DNA from: Dunaliella salina
Taxonomy: Eukaryota; Chlorophyta; Chlorophyceae; Chlamydomonadales; Dunaliellaceae
Assembly (NCBI GenBank): GCA_002284615.2
Contig: MU069510.1
Coordinates: forward strand, 33,684 to 59,487
Direction of reading: 5' to 3'
Length of the DNA stretch: 25,804 bases
The translations under genes and the position numbers were made by a program. Below the pieces are notes generated by a model. That model did not search any database. It saw only the letters and a program-made list of their open reading frames with translations, and had not been told where the DNA came from. This document shows, one piece after another, positions 1 to 9,475 of this stretch. Every line of letters begins with the position of its first letter. The first letter of the stretch is position 1.

Positions 1-240
1 CAACATGAGGCAGCAGCGGTGTGTGTGCAGGCGGCAGTGAGGGGATGGCTGTGCAGGTAAGCTTGCTGTGAGGAACAGCAAGCATTGATAAAGGGAGAGC
101 ATGCATAGGCACCACAGCTTGAGGTAGCAGCGATGTGTGTGTGCAGGCAGCGGTGAGGGGCTGGCTCTGCTGGTATGCTTGCTTTTGAGGGGCGATGAGG
201 GACTGCAAGGATTGATGGAGGGAGAGCATGCATACGGATG
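1..240 (+). repeat. Two ~116-bp tandem units with mini-exon-like cores
   Basis: Two diverged tandem units lie at about 1-115 and 116-235. Each carries a TG-rich run ending in gtgcag, then a 26-nt core (31-56 and 147-172), then a donor-like gtaagc or gtatgc. The later parts of the units share agggagagcatgcata. The cores look like a short exon bounded by AG and GT, but no protein family is recognisable and the window edge cuts the context. This may be a donor-side or whole-exon echo of an exon to the left of the window, like the better-defined arrays further right. Confidence 0.6.
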
Positions 241-249
241 GTGGTGCAG

Positions 250-1480
250 GTGAATCAAGGAGATTTAATGGAAGCACTGCAGCCAAGATTTTGTAATGAG
301 CTTTAGAGTGTGCCTTGCTTCGTTTTTGGTTTGTTGGTGGTACAGGGTAGCAAGGAGCTCTGGTGGAAGCACTACATCTGACAAACTTTGTTATGATGTG
401 CTTCAGAGTGCGCCTTGCTTTGTTTTTGGTTTGGTGGTGGCAGGCCAGACAAGGAGCTCTTGTGGAAGTACTGCATCTGATAAATTCTGTTATGACGTGC
501 TTCAAAGCGCGCCTTGCAATGTTTTTGATTTAGTGGTGCAGCAAGTGGCTCCAGGGGATAAACTGCATCAAGATGTTATGACGTGCTATAAAGTGCACTT
601 TACTTTGTTTCTGGTGGAGTGGTGGCAGGCCAAACAAGGAGCTCTGGTGGAAGCACTGCATCTGACAAATTTTGTTATGTGCTTCAAAGCGCGCCTTGCA
701 ACGTTTTTTATTTGGCGGTGCAGCAAGGGGCTCCAGGGGAAGCACTGCAGCCGAGATTTGATATGATGTGCTTCTGTGTTTGCCTTGCTTTTTTTTTGGT
801 TTGGTGTTGCAGGCGCAGCATGGAGTATTTGTGGAACCACTGCACCTGAGATCCTTTGTTTTGATGTGCTGCAAAGTGTGCCTTGCTTTGTTTTTGGTTT
901 GATTGTGGTCCAGGCGCTGCAAGGATCTCTGGGGAAAGCACTGCGGCCGAGATTTTGTAATGTGCTTTAGAGTGTGCCTTGATTTGTTTTTGGTTTGGTG
1001 GAGGTGCAGGCGCAGCAAGGAGCTCTGGGTTAAGTACTGCAGCTGAGATACTTTGTGATGATGTGCTTCAGTGTGCGTCTTGCTATGTTTTTGGTCTGGT
1101 TTGGTGGTGCAGCAAGGGGCTCTCGGGGAAGCACTGCAGCCAATGTTCACAAAGTGCTTCAGTGTGCATTTTGCTTCTTTTTGGTTGGGTGGTGGTGGTG
1201 CAAGCAGAGCAAGGAGCTCTGGCCAAAACGCTGCAGCTAAAGCTTGTCGTTATGTGCCTCAGTGTGCGCCTTGCTTTGTTTTTGGTTTGGTGGTGGTGCA
1301 GGCGCAGCAAGGAGCTCTGGTAGAAGCATTGCAGCTGAGATACTTTGTGATGATGTGCTTCAGTGTGCGCCTTGCATTGCTTTTAGTGTGGTGGTGATGC
1401 AGGTGCTGCAAGGAGCTCTGGTGGAAGCGCTGCAGCTGAAGTTTGTTGCGATGCGCGTCTTTATTTTTGGTCTGGTGCAG
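250..1480 (+). repeat. TG-rich tandem array of about 13 units, acceptor-side echoes
   Basis: Units of roughly 85-105 bp repeat the order: ccttgctttgtttttggttt-like T/G tract, gtgcag, then a caaggagctctggtggaagc-like core and a cactgcagc segment. The core is recognisable near 351, 450, 635, 723, 812, 917, 1010, 1110, 1208, 1310, 1407 and 1489. A candidate exon begins inside the last unit, so each unit copies an acceptor plus about 40 nt of exon start. Units are diverged, with internal length changes. Long open frames across the array on both strands come from the repeat and do not look like genes. Confidence 0.8.
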
Positions 1481-1601
1481 GCGCAGCAAGGAGCTCTGGT
1501 GGAAGCACTGCAGCCGAGATATACGAGGGCGGCGGGGTGTGGCTCGTGCCTGGAGAGCACATCACCAGTTCATGGGGAGGACTTGCGAGCAACAGGGACA
1601 G
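1481..1601 (+). CDS. Candidate internal exon, unknown gene
   Basis: The segment starts after tctggtgcag and ends at gacag followed by gtaggt, giving 121 nt bounded by good AG and GT signals. All three frames are open across it. The frame with one leading base gives 40 complete codons ending in phase 0, which would suit the phase-0 exon at 3525, and it contains KELWWKH. The other frames read QGALVEALQ and EIYEGGGVWLVPGEH. I do not recognise a family and cannot choose the frame from sequence alone. The exon start is echoed upstream and its end is echoed at about 1687-1700. Confidence 0.3.
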
Positions 1602-1790
1602 GTAGGTGGCAGGGTCATCTTTCTAATGGGTGGGCATGGAGTGAAATGTGCATGTGTGCATGCATTTCAGCATAGGTGCGCTGAGGAAAAGGGACAGGTG
1701 GGTGGCAGGGTCATCCTTCTGACAGGCAAGAGTGGAGTGTAATGTGCATGTTTGCGTGCACATCAGCATATCTGTGCCCTCTGTGGAATT
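1586..1790 (+). repeat. Two ~100-bp tandem units, donor-side echo
   Basis: Both units contain gggacag, then gtaggt or gtgggt, then ggcagggtcatc and further matching sequence to about 1675 and 1775. The first copy is the end of the candidate exon at 1481-1601; the second, donor near 1701, copies that exon end plus donor. Beyond 1790 the repetition stops. Confidence 0.65.
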
Positions 1791-2790
1791 TTTAAACGCG
1801 ACAACAGGATTCGTTTTTGGATTTCTCATTTCTGCCATCATTGGAGACTTGCAAGGCCACATGACATGCACGTATGTTTACACGCTTCTGCTGTAAATTC
1901 CAGTGCAGGTTGAGTTTTACAGTTAAGGTGCACTTGATGTAAGTTTCAAATGTCCATTTCTAGAATTCACTCTTTGGCACTCTGCGACAACATTTGAAGA
2001 TGGAGAGGAACTTGCATGAGCAGGTTCTGGGAATCATATCATCTTGAGGTAGTGGCTGCAAGTGCATTGACAGTGTTGATGTTTTAAGCTAGAAAAGCAC
2101 CACAGATTTCATGAGAAGTGGTTTGAAAAGAGTATCAAGAGAGGGTGGGGGGTTGGGGGGGGGGGCAACTGGCCGATGCTGCTGGATGTGCTCTTTCACA
2201 TTTCCCCCTGGAATTAAACCATTCCAACCACTGATTACTTCATGAACATTGCAATAGACCAGAAATGATGAGGAAAGGGATGCTCTGAACCAATCTCTTG
2301 GCCTTGAATCACCCAATAATTGCTCACGGCTCCGACCTTGAAACTTGTTTATTCCCACAATTAGGGATTTTGGTCACCATACACCATGCTAATATCCTGC
2401 ATATTCAAAGAAGGGAAAGATGAGGTCGAAGTCTCATGATTCATGATTTCCGCACCACCTATTCTAAATAGAGTGGCTGATCGCAAAGGCCATAATTAAG
2501 GAGACACTGTGAGGAAATTGGAGGTAAACAAAGTAAGGCGTTTATCGGATTGAAGGCAATGCGGTGTGCGGTACTTGAACACTTAGACCATGATGCAAGG
2601 AATAAGGAAAATGTGGAAACTTCCATCATCATTCAAAACGTCTAGATGTCAGCTTCTTCTTGAGCTTCATAGTGTCAAAATGCACTTGCACCTGAGCATT
2701 TGCCCTTACTGCTGCTTTTTGGGGTCTCTTTGTACCTGTGCTGTGCAGCTCTCTTTCTGTGTACCCTACCAAGTCCGTTGTTTTTTTTTT
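1791..2790. other. No gene recognised; contains a diverged dispersed repeat
   Basis: I see no supportable coding exon. A G-run lies near 2146-2164. The part from about 2165 to 2450 shares colinear blocks with 10260-10560, for example a tcctgcatrttcaaa block followed by ggaaagatgaggtc against ggaatggaggaggtc. It therefore belongs to a dispersed repeat family. Confidence 0.45.
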
Positions 2791-3524
2791 CCACCCCTGC
2801 AACTCTTGGGCGTGGTGCAGCATGCAGCCCATGCACATCAATGCCAATTTCATTTTCTGACATCCTAGCAGCTCTTGGATGTGGTGCAGCAACAGGCCCA
2901 TGTGCATCAAGTCCTTTGTCAGTTTTTCCACCCTGCTGCTTCTGGAGGTGGTGCTGCGTGAGGTTAATGCATCACAGGCAGCACTGGCCCAGGAAGCTGT
3001 GCAGAGTACAGAGTTTGGAAGTCCATTTCCTTTTTCCCACCCCTGCAGCTCCTGGACGTGGTGCAGCATTAGGACAATGCAGCAGATGTAGCTATGGCCC
3101 TGAAGGCTGCGGAAAGTATTAAAATCCAATCCCTGTTTCCTTGTTTTACGCTCCTGCAGCTCCTGGATGTGGTGCAGCAAGGGAGGCCCATGAACCAGAG
3201 GCAGCCATGGTCCAGGGAGCTGCGAGGAGCACAGGAATCAAAAAGTCTTTTCTCTATTGTTTCTCTCCTGCAGCTCCTGGATGTGGTGCAGCATGAGGCC
3301 CATGCATCACAGGCAGCGATGGCCCAGTGGGCTGCAGAGAGTATTGAACTTCATCAATTCATTCTTTTACTTCTGTTCGTCAGCCCATTCATTCTTTTCT
3401 TTTTCCTCTTTTTGCACTCCTGCAGCTCCTGGATGTGGCATGCGTTCCAGGCAGCAATGGCCCTGTTGGTGGCGGAGAACACACACATTGAATGTCGATC
3501 CTCTTTTTTTCTACACTCCTGCAG
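2790..3524 (+). repeat. Acceptor-side tandem array (seven echoes of an exon start)
   Basis: Each unit has a pyrimidine-rich tract, cctgcag or a close variant, then an exon-like core reading LLDVVQHEAHASQAAMAQW in the best copy. Core starts are near 2797, 2868, 2930, 3040, 3151, 3266 and 3417; the eighth is the candidate exon at 3525. Units are about 65-150 bp and unevenly diverged. The 3266 copy matches the exon for about 78 nt, almost to the exon midpoint. Every pyrimidine tract looks like a functional 3' splice site, so the array is a row of potential alternative acceptors. Confidence 0.8.
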
Positions 3525-3668
3525 CTCCTGGCTGTGGTGCGGCACGAGGCCCATGCAACACAGGCAGCTATGGCCCAGTGGGCTGCGGAGAGTGCAGAGT
3601 TTGAGTCTGCATGGCAGCAGTGGTTGAGCAATCAATGCAGGATGGCCATGGCCCAGCCCCTGCCCAAG
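3525..3668 (+). CDS. Candidate 144-nt exon at the junction of two tandem arrays
   Basis: A strong acceptor (T/C tract, then ctcctgcag) precedes 3525 and a donor gtgggt follows 3668. The interval is exactly 48 codons in phase 0, beginning LLAVVRHEAHATQAAMAQW and ending AMAQPLPK, with no stop. The peptide is alanine- and glutamine-rich and probably helical, with an EFESAWQQWL segment; I do not recognise the family. The first ~78 nt are echoed upstream with the acceptor and the last ~64 nt downstream with the donor, so the two arrays together cover nearly the whole exon. It is phase-compatible with candidate exons 8281-8340 and 8409-8603, but linking them in one transcript is inference. Confidence 0.45.
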
Positions 3669-4800
3669 GTGGGTCTGCCGTGCGATTGAGTACTTGGCAG
3701 TGATTGAGCAGCGTGCAGTGACAGTGCACTGCACAGTCTGCACGGCAGCTATTGATGAGTAGGCAATGCAGGGTGGCCATGGACCGGCCTCTGCCTAAGG
3801 TGGCTTTGCCTGGCAATTGGGCACTGAGCAGTGTTGAGCAATGTGCAACAGTTGAGAGCATAGTCTGCATGGCAGCTGCGATTGAGCAGGCAATGCAGGG
3901 TGGCCATGGCCCAGCCCCAGCCCAAGGTGGGTCTGCCTTGCGATTGAGCTCTTTGCATTGATTGAGCGCTGCACAGTGACACTGCACAGCCTGCATGGCA
4001 GCTATGGATGAGTAGGCAATGCAGGATGGCCATAGGCCAGCCTCTGCCCTGGGTGGGCTTGCGAAGCAATTGCGCACTAAGCAGTTGAGCATTAAGCAGC
4101 AGTTGGGGGCACGGCCTGCATGGCAGCTACAATTGAGCAAGCAATGCAGGGTGGCCATGGGCCTCCCTCCGCCCCAGGTGGGTCTGCCTGGCAGTTGGGC
4201 ACTCAGTAGTATTGAGCACTGCACAGAGTGGTTGAGAGCACAATTTGCATGACAGCTACAATTGAGCGGGCAATGCAGGGTGGCCACAGCCCAGCCTCTG
4301 TCCGAGGTGGGTTGGTCTCGCATTTGAGCATGGGTTGAGCAATGTGCAACAGTTGAGAGCTCGGTCTGCATTCCAATGCAGATGCAATTGAGCAGGCAAT
4401 GCAGGGTGGTCATTGGCCGATCCCTGCCCAAGGTGGGTGTGCCAAGCAGTTGAGCACCGCATCAGCCATGTCTGTAGTGTACCTGGACGTTTTTAGGAGC
4501 CCTTGTGAGGACAGACACTAATCAGGTTTCAATTACTGCTGGAGGAATTTGTCAGGTCCAGGGGTTAAGAACCGTCCTCACAAAAATTGGCAATGCTCGG
4601 TGGTTGAGCACCACACAGTCTGCATGGCAGCTATGGATGAGCACGCAATACAGGGTGGCCATGAACCGGCCTCTGCCCAAAGTGGGTGTTCCAAGCAGTT
4701 GAGCACTGAGCAGTGGTTGAGAGCGCAGTCTTTTGTGAGCCGGAGCAGGCAATGCAGGATGGCCAAGTGCCAGCCTTTGCCTTTGGTAATCAGAGTACCT
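3669..4800 (+). repeat. Donor-side tandem array, ~126-bp unit, eight echoes of an exon end
   Basis: The anchor aatgcaggrtggcca occurs in the exon at 3634 and again near 3765, 3892, 4018, 4143, 4272, 4398, 4647 and 4751. Steps are 125-131 bp except 249 (close to two units) and a short last one of 104. Units run gtctgcatggcagc, gattgagcaggcaatgcagg, gtggccatggcccagcc, cccaag, then gtgggtctgcc. They copy the exon end plus donor of 3525-3668. Some donors are intact (for example near 3925) and others are altered. The 4470-4590 stretch is unrelated sequence within the double step. Long minus-strand open frames here are repeat shadows. Confidence 0.85.
4495..4516 (-). repeat. Inverted copy of a 22-nt block found at 5078 and about 5146
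   Basis: The block at 4495-4516 is, in reverse complement, a match at 21 of 22 positions to gtctgtcctcacaagagctc plus two bases at 5078-5099, and close to the copy beginning near 5146. Confidence 0.6.
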
Positions 4801-4955
4801 TGACATCATCCTCCCTTTGGTTTGTTGAGTCATGTCTGTGCATGGTTCTGTGCCCCATTTGCCCCGTCAGGTTCAAAGCCCTTTGCCAGCGCTCATTTTT
4901 TCCTTTGCCTTGTGCATGGCAATTAAAACTTTCCTCTGTCTTGTGCGTGGCAAAT

Positions 4956-4973
4956 TTGAGTTTTAAAACTCAA
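4956..4973. repeat. Perfect 18-bp palindrome
   Basis: The sequence ttgagttttaaaactcaa is identical to its reverse complement. It follows two similar ~22-bp direct repeats, cctttgccttgtgcatggca and cctctgtcttgtgcgtggca, near 4902 and 4934. No function is evident. Confidence 0.7.
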
Positions 4974-5073
4974 GCCTTTAGCCTTAGGGTGTGAAGCACG
5001 GGGATGAAGGCTGGCCAAAGATTCTCTTAGGAAACAAGATTTGGAAGACAGTCACAAATTTCGTAACGGCGTC

Positions 5074-5196
5074 TGTCTGTCCTCACAAGAGCTCCTGAAC
5101 ACTTCCAGGAACACTGCAGTCATGGGAGTTTTTATGAGCTCTGTCTGTCCTCACAAAAACTCCTGAACACTTCCATGAACACTGCAGTCATGGCTG
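5074..5196 (+). repeat. Two-copy direct repeat, 68-bp step
   Basis: Both copies contain gtctgtcctcacaa, ctcctgaacacttcc, gaacactgcagtcatgg. The first begins near 5074 and the second near 5142. The cactgcag in each resembles a splice acceptor, but no exon can be defined after it. Confidence 0.75.
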
Positions 5197-6638
5197 ATGC
5201 TGCCTTGCCGGGCTGCTCAATTTCCCTCCTCCATGCAACTTTGAAAGGCAAATGAACAGTCTGTTTGTAATTTAATGCTTATGCCCACCTGGGATCACAA
5301 TTCCTGCTCTCCTGCCAGACAAAGAGTTGCTCACAGGAATGAGACAAGAACATACCCTTGGAGGAAACAAGGAAACAAAGCACCCTAAAAGGCAGTCTAG
5401 ACAAGCCATTACAAGGAGGCTAGCTTATCAGGAAACCCTGCAGGATATTGTGCAGAATGAGACAAATAAAAAGTTGGAAAAATAACAACATAAGGTGCAA
5501 CATTTGGGGTGCAGCAGCATAGGATGGATGAGTAGAAATGGATGAGAAGGTTGCAGACAACAAATTGTTCACAAGGCTTTCTCAGAAAGGTGAACCCACA
5601 AGAAAAATTACCATTTTCAGGATCATCAGGGCTATGCAGCATAGGTCAACAGCTAATAATTCATATCATCAGGGTTATTGTGAAAACCGCGAGGCACAGG
5701 TCAAAAGATGAGAAGCAGCAAGTGCCTGAAACACTGCAGTGAAAGATGGTCAAGCATTGGGAGACAGCATCAGGCTCTCTGTGGTTGATTTGCTGAAAGG
5801 CTTGGTGTCATGTGTGCGCATGTCTTTGTCCTAATGTTTATATTGCAGAAAGATGAGGACATGCAATGCCCCCCATATTGATGACCCTTTTCCAGGACGA
5901 GTAGATCAGTAAAGGTAGCCAGGGTGCAGAGGGAGGGAAAGTCTTTCTCAGCAGCCCTTACGGCACTTTGGTGCCTTGCCATGCTGGCACTATGCTTTCA
6001 GCGTTTTTGAGGGCTGCTCTGGCCTTCCACTTTTTCCATTTTCTTTGCAGGTGCGCTGGTAAGGCGTGCATCTGTTTGCAAAGCCCCCCTTTTGTGTTTC
6101 GAATGGATACTTGGGAGTCTTCTCCTGTGATGTCATGGCTGATGAGACAGTTCAGACAATGAAGCAGCTTTCATCCTGCATTTTAAGTGCTCATGCACAA
6201 GGACAAAAAAATTGAGGAGTGTGTACAGCTGCATAACCTTTATGGATAAAGAGTTCAAAAAAGATGGCCTCCAATTTGCTTGCGTGCACGTTCGTTTTAA
6301 GGGTTAGTTTTTGGGAAAGTGCTTTATATTTTGCTCGAATGCAGAGAAGTGCAAGCGCGTTCCCGGCACACGACTGCTAAATTGTAATTTTGGTTGCATG
6401 AGGGAGCGTCTCTCACAAGGCAATCACAATTGACTTTGCCAAAATGCACTCTCTTACACTTTTGGCTTCCCTTGCGTGTAAAGTCTCCTTTTGCAAAGCT
6501 TTTTGCTTGAAGCACATCAGGATGTGATTCTTTAAGATGCTTTGAATGGAATTTATGCTGCAGGGGTGGGTGCCCTTCATCAGGCCTGGCACAGAGGAGC
6601 CCTGCTTCCTGGACACAAGGACAGGTACACATATTTTG

Positions 6639-6641
<3 letters not shown>
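5197..6641. other. No gene recognised
   Basis: There is no supportable long exon. A strong splice-acceptor-like pyrimidine tract ends at 6050 (ccattttctttgcag) and is followed after eight bases by gtaagg. One frame stays open to about 6162, but there is no clear donor and no family match. The rest is unique-looking non-coding sequence, possibly an intron of a plus-strand gene. Confidence 0.4.

Positions 6642-6709
<68 letters not shown>
6642..6709. repeat. (GT)n microsatellite
   Basis: An uninterrupted GT dinucleotide run of about 34 units. Open frames crossing it encode only Val-Cys or Thr-His repeats. Confidence 0.97.
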
Positions 6710-6711
<2 letters not shown>

Positions 6712-6990
6712 GATCAGCATTGGGTGCATGAAATGCACAGAGACAGGCAGGGAAGCTAGGCATGCATGCCGCGCCTGGGAAGGAAAAAGATGTTTGCCAG
6801 CTTATCTGTGAATAAGCTAAGCTATGCTTGTCATCCCTCAATGAGACGTTTCCTCTTATATTGCTATTCCTCTCCAAATTTTGCAATGCAAAATGGCTTT
6901 TTTGGCTGTGCTGGTGGAGTCCAGGGGGGAAAGTTTGATACACATGAGAAAAGCATTGCCATCTCTGAATTTGAATCAAGCTTTTGCTTC

Positions 6991-7187
6991 ACACACACAN
7001 NNNNNNNNNNNNNNNNNNNNNNNNNNNNNNNNNNNNNNNNNNNNNNNNNNNNNNNNNNNNNNNNNNNNNNNNNNNNNNNNNNNNNNNNNNNNNNNNNNNN
7101 NNNNNNNNNNNNNNNNNNNNNNNNNNNNNNNNNNNNNNNNNNNNNNNNNNNNNNNNNNNNNNNNNNNNNNNNNNNNNNNNNNNNNNN

Positions 7188-7254
<67 letters not shown>
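6991..7254. repeat. (CA)n microsatellite with assembly gap
   Basis: CA repeats run from 6991 to 6999 and from 7188 to about 7254 on either side of a 188-base run of N (7000-7187). The right flank carries a short duplicated cacatgtgaccacac. The flanks share the direct repeat atcaagcttttgctt (about 6975) and atcaagctttcgctt (about 7308). Confidence 0.95.
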
Positions 7255-7257
<3 letters not shown>

Positions 7258-7599
7258 GACCACACGAACACATGTGACCACACACACTTGTGATCACCTG
7301 AACCTGCATCAAGCTTTCGCTTGACAAGCTGAAATGTGAAATAGACTGTTTTATGATTAATGTGCTTGTTGCTCTTTGTGATGCATTGTTTACTTTGGCA
7401 GACTTGCATATGAAGCAGGTGGACTTTACCAGCAATGAACCTGATTGATCATTGATTGGATTTAGTGAGTAGCTTTGAATACAGGTGATCATCCAACAAC
7501 GAGCAATTTTCATTCAAGATCTGTCTAAGTTTCCTACGTTTTTGGGGCATGCATTGTGTGCGCTAAATTCTTTCTCGATGCTGCCACCCACATGATGAA

Positions 7600-8280
7600 A
7601 TTGCTAAGCAAGCATCACTGCAGTAAACCTCCCCAATGTCTGCAAGTGCCATGAGCCACTTGATGCAATGACTAAAACAGTATCACTGCAGGACTGCACC
7701 TCCCCAATGTCTGCAAGTGCCATGCACGCACACCATCTTGGGCTACTGGCTACTGCAGCTCCAGCCATTTGTGGCGCAGGAGCGAAGCAAGGCTGAATGC
7801 CTTACCCACATGATGACTTGGCTAAGCAAGCATCACTGCAGGACACCTCCCCAATGTCTGCAGGTGCCATGCATGCACACCATCCTGGGCTGCTGCAGCT
7901 GCAGCCATTTTCAATGCCATCCGCCACTTGATGAAATGACTAAGAAAACATCACTGCAGGTTTCTTCTCCTGTGTCTGCAGGTGCCATGCACGCACACTA
8001 TCCTGGGCTACTGGCTACTGCAGCACCAGCCATTTGTGGCGCAGGAGCAAAGCAGGGCTGAATGCCTCACCCACGTGATCATTTGGCTAAGCAAGCGTCG
8101 ATGCAAGACTACTCCTCTGTGTTTACAGGCGCCACGCATGCACGCCATCCTGGGCTGCTGAGCTGCAGCCATTTTTAATGCCATCAGCCACTTGATGAAA
8201 TGACTAAGAAAACATCACTGCAGGTTTCTTCTCCTGTGCCTGCAGGTGCCATGCATGCACACCATCCTGGGTTGCTGCAG
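7600..8280 (+). repeat. 266-bp higher-order tandem repeat, acceptor-side echoes
   Basis: The block cacttgatgaaatgactaag recurs at 7657 (diverged), 7924 and 8189, steps of 267 and 265 bp. Each period holds two alternating subunits. Both have a cctgtgtctgcag or ccccaatgtctgcag acceptor-like tract and a caccatcctgggctrctg core. They differ in the tail: one ends in a long gccatttgtggcgcaggagcgaagc tail (shown in parts: ccatttgtggcgcagg, agcgaagc), the other in ccatttt plus aatgccatc. The last subunit runs directly into the candidate exon ending at 8340. Confidence 0.8.
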
Positions 8281-8340
8281 CTGCAGCCATTTGTGGTGCA
8301 GGAGCGAAGCAGGGCTGAGGAGCAGATGTTGGCAAGTCAG
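8281..8340 (+). CDS. Candidate penultimate exon, unknown gene
   Basis: The interval is 20 codons in phase 0, reading LQPFVVQERSRAEEQMLASQ, followed at 8341 by donor gtgggt. The acceptor at 8280 (gttgctgcag) has a weak pyrimidine tract; the alternative at 8245 (cttctcctgtgcctgcag) is much stronger and would give a 95-nt exon in the same frame with two leading bases. The peptide looks helical and charged. It joins in frame to the exon at 8409. Earlier copies of this stretch in the 266-bp repeat have stops or altered frames, so this is the only copy that reads through to a donor. Confidence 0.42.
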
Positions 8341-8408
8341 GTGGGTGCCACATTTTCTCACTTTCCCATTGGAGCTGGATTTTCTTGATTCACCTGTTTC
8401 CCTCGCAG

Positions 8409-8603
8409 ATTGTTCCACTTGAGAGTCCTTGCTTGACTGCTTTGAGGGGGCCTGTCCTGGGACGATCTTCAGAGCTTCCCTGGCCCCGTCCTTCCCTTCA
8501 ATCATTGTGCGACTATGTTCCATGCTTACGCTCAGGTCAGCCTAGCAGGTTTGAGTTAACACCCCACTGCAGCCAGCCAAATCTGAGTATGCAGAACCTT
8601 TAA
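8409..8603 (+). CDS. Candidate terminal exon, unknown gene
   Basis: A 68-nt intron (8341-8408) with gtgggt at its start and gtttccctcgcag at its end separates this from the preceding exon, and the frame is kept. The exon reads IVPLESPCLTALRGPVLG onward for 64 codons and ends with MQNL and a taa stop at 8601-8603. Composition is rich in Ser, Pro, Leu and Cys, with no recognisable domain. If correct, a plus-strand gene ends here and its body lies among the arrays to the left. Confidence 0.4.
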   Translation: MVPLESPCLTALRGPVLGRSSELPWPRPSLQSLCDYVPCLRSGQPSRFELTPHCSQPNLSMQNL

Positions 8604-8960
8604 CTTGACCTATTTGAACAACTTTTGCATACTCAGTTTGTGCAGGAGGGTGGCCCAGGGTGGGGGCCCGGAATTCAGACAAAATCCCTGCCAAAGTGGG
8701 GTCCTCAGGTAGTCGTCCCCCAGCTTGCCTGACCAGCAGCGATGGCTGGGTACTTCATCAGGAGCACATTCCGGGGGGCCCGTGGGGCTGGACAGGATGT
8801 CCAGAGATTCGCTCCTTGGCCCCCATTTTGGAAGGGGAAATGGCAAGTTAATATCACAGAGCAACCACTGCGCCATACGGGGTCGCAACACTTTTGGTGA
8901 GCCAAAAAATAATACAGAATCAGGAGGGTAGAGAAAAAAGAAGTAATGGATGTCTTGTCA
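8604..8960. other. No gene recognised
   Basis: GC-richer non-coding sequence follows the candidate stop. I see no repeat structure, no further exon with paired splice signals and no clear polyadenylation motif. Confidence 0.4.
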
Positions 8961-9431
8961 AACTTTTGGGTGGAACCCCCTGACTCACCCACCACCCCCA
9001 AAACCCCTCCTTTCAGGGCCCCAATCCAGAAAACAAGGGTACCAATCTTCTCCTCTTTGAATTCCCTGTCTATCTATATACTCACCGCAATCAAAGATTG
9101 AGTTGCAAACATGAGGAGCAAAGGGGCAAAAATTGAAGGAATGGACGCCCATGCAAATCTGCCTTTCCAGGCACCCACATCTGGCGTGCAAGTCCATAAA
9201 CTGCCCTTCTGACTTCACCATGCAAGGACATATTACATATCGTCACTATCATGGAACCTGGACTTGTTTGCTGCATGTTCGCCTTGCTGCATGTTCGCAC
9301 ATTCGCATGTGGCACTGACTCTGATTCATGCACAGAGTTCCCCCCTCTTTCCCAACTTGTGCAAAGAAGGTTGAAATCGACAATTCTTGAGCTCAGGAAT
9401 CTGATGGTATATTTAAATTCCGATGGTATTT

Positions 9432-9475
9432 TTTAATTAAATTAAATTAAAATTTAATTAAATTAAAATTAAATT
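9432..9475. repeat. Pure A/T aaatt-type repeat with internal palindromes
   Basis: About 44 bases made only of A and T, built from aaatt and taatt units, including the self-complementary aatttaattaaatt. It lies inside dispersed copy A and just before a G-run, and has no counterpart in copy B. Confidence 0.85.

Noticed and set aside
530..1150. Long minus-strand open frame (206 codons) over the TG-rich array
   Set aside because: It consists of repeated low-complexity peptides produced by the tandem units; plus-strand frames over the same units are equally open, and no family or splice context supports it.
3525..3668. Assignment of the Ala/Gln-rich exon peptide to armadillo/HEAT repeats or to the pre-BEACH helical region
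   Set aside because: The resemblance is only in helical composition; no diagnostic residues could be matched, so no family is claimed.
3568..4431. Minus-strand open frame of 287 codons
   Set aside because: It is periodic with the 126-bp donor-side array (recurring HCLLNCSCHA-like segments) and antisense to the candidate exon, so it is a repeat shadow.
3600..4800. Regularly spaced repeats suggesting a CRISPR array
   Set aside because: Units are ~126 bp, similar along their whole length and diverged, with no short identical repeats separated by unique spacers; the genome is eukaryotic.
6864..7513. Several open frames through the gapped (CA)n region
   Set aside because: They read through Ns and Thr-His or Val-Cys dipeptide runs and have no coding character.
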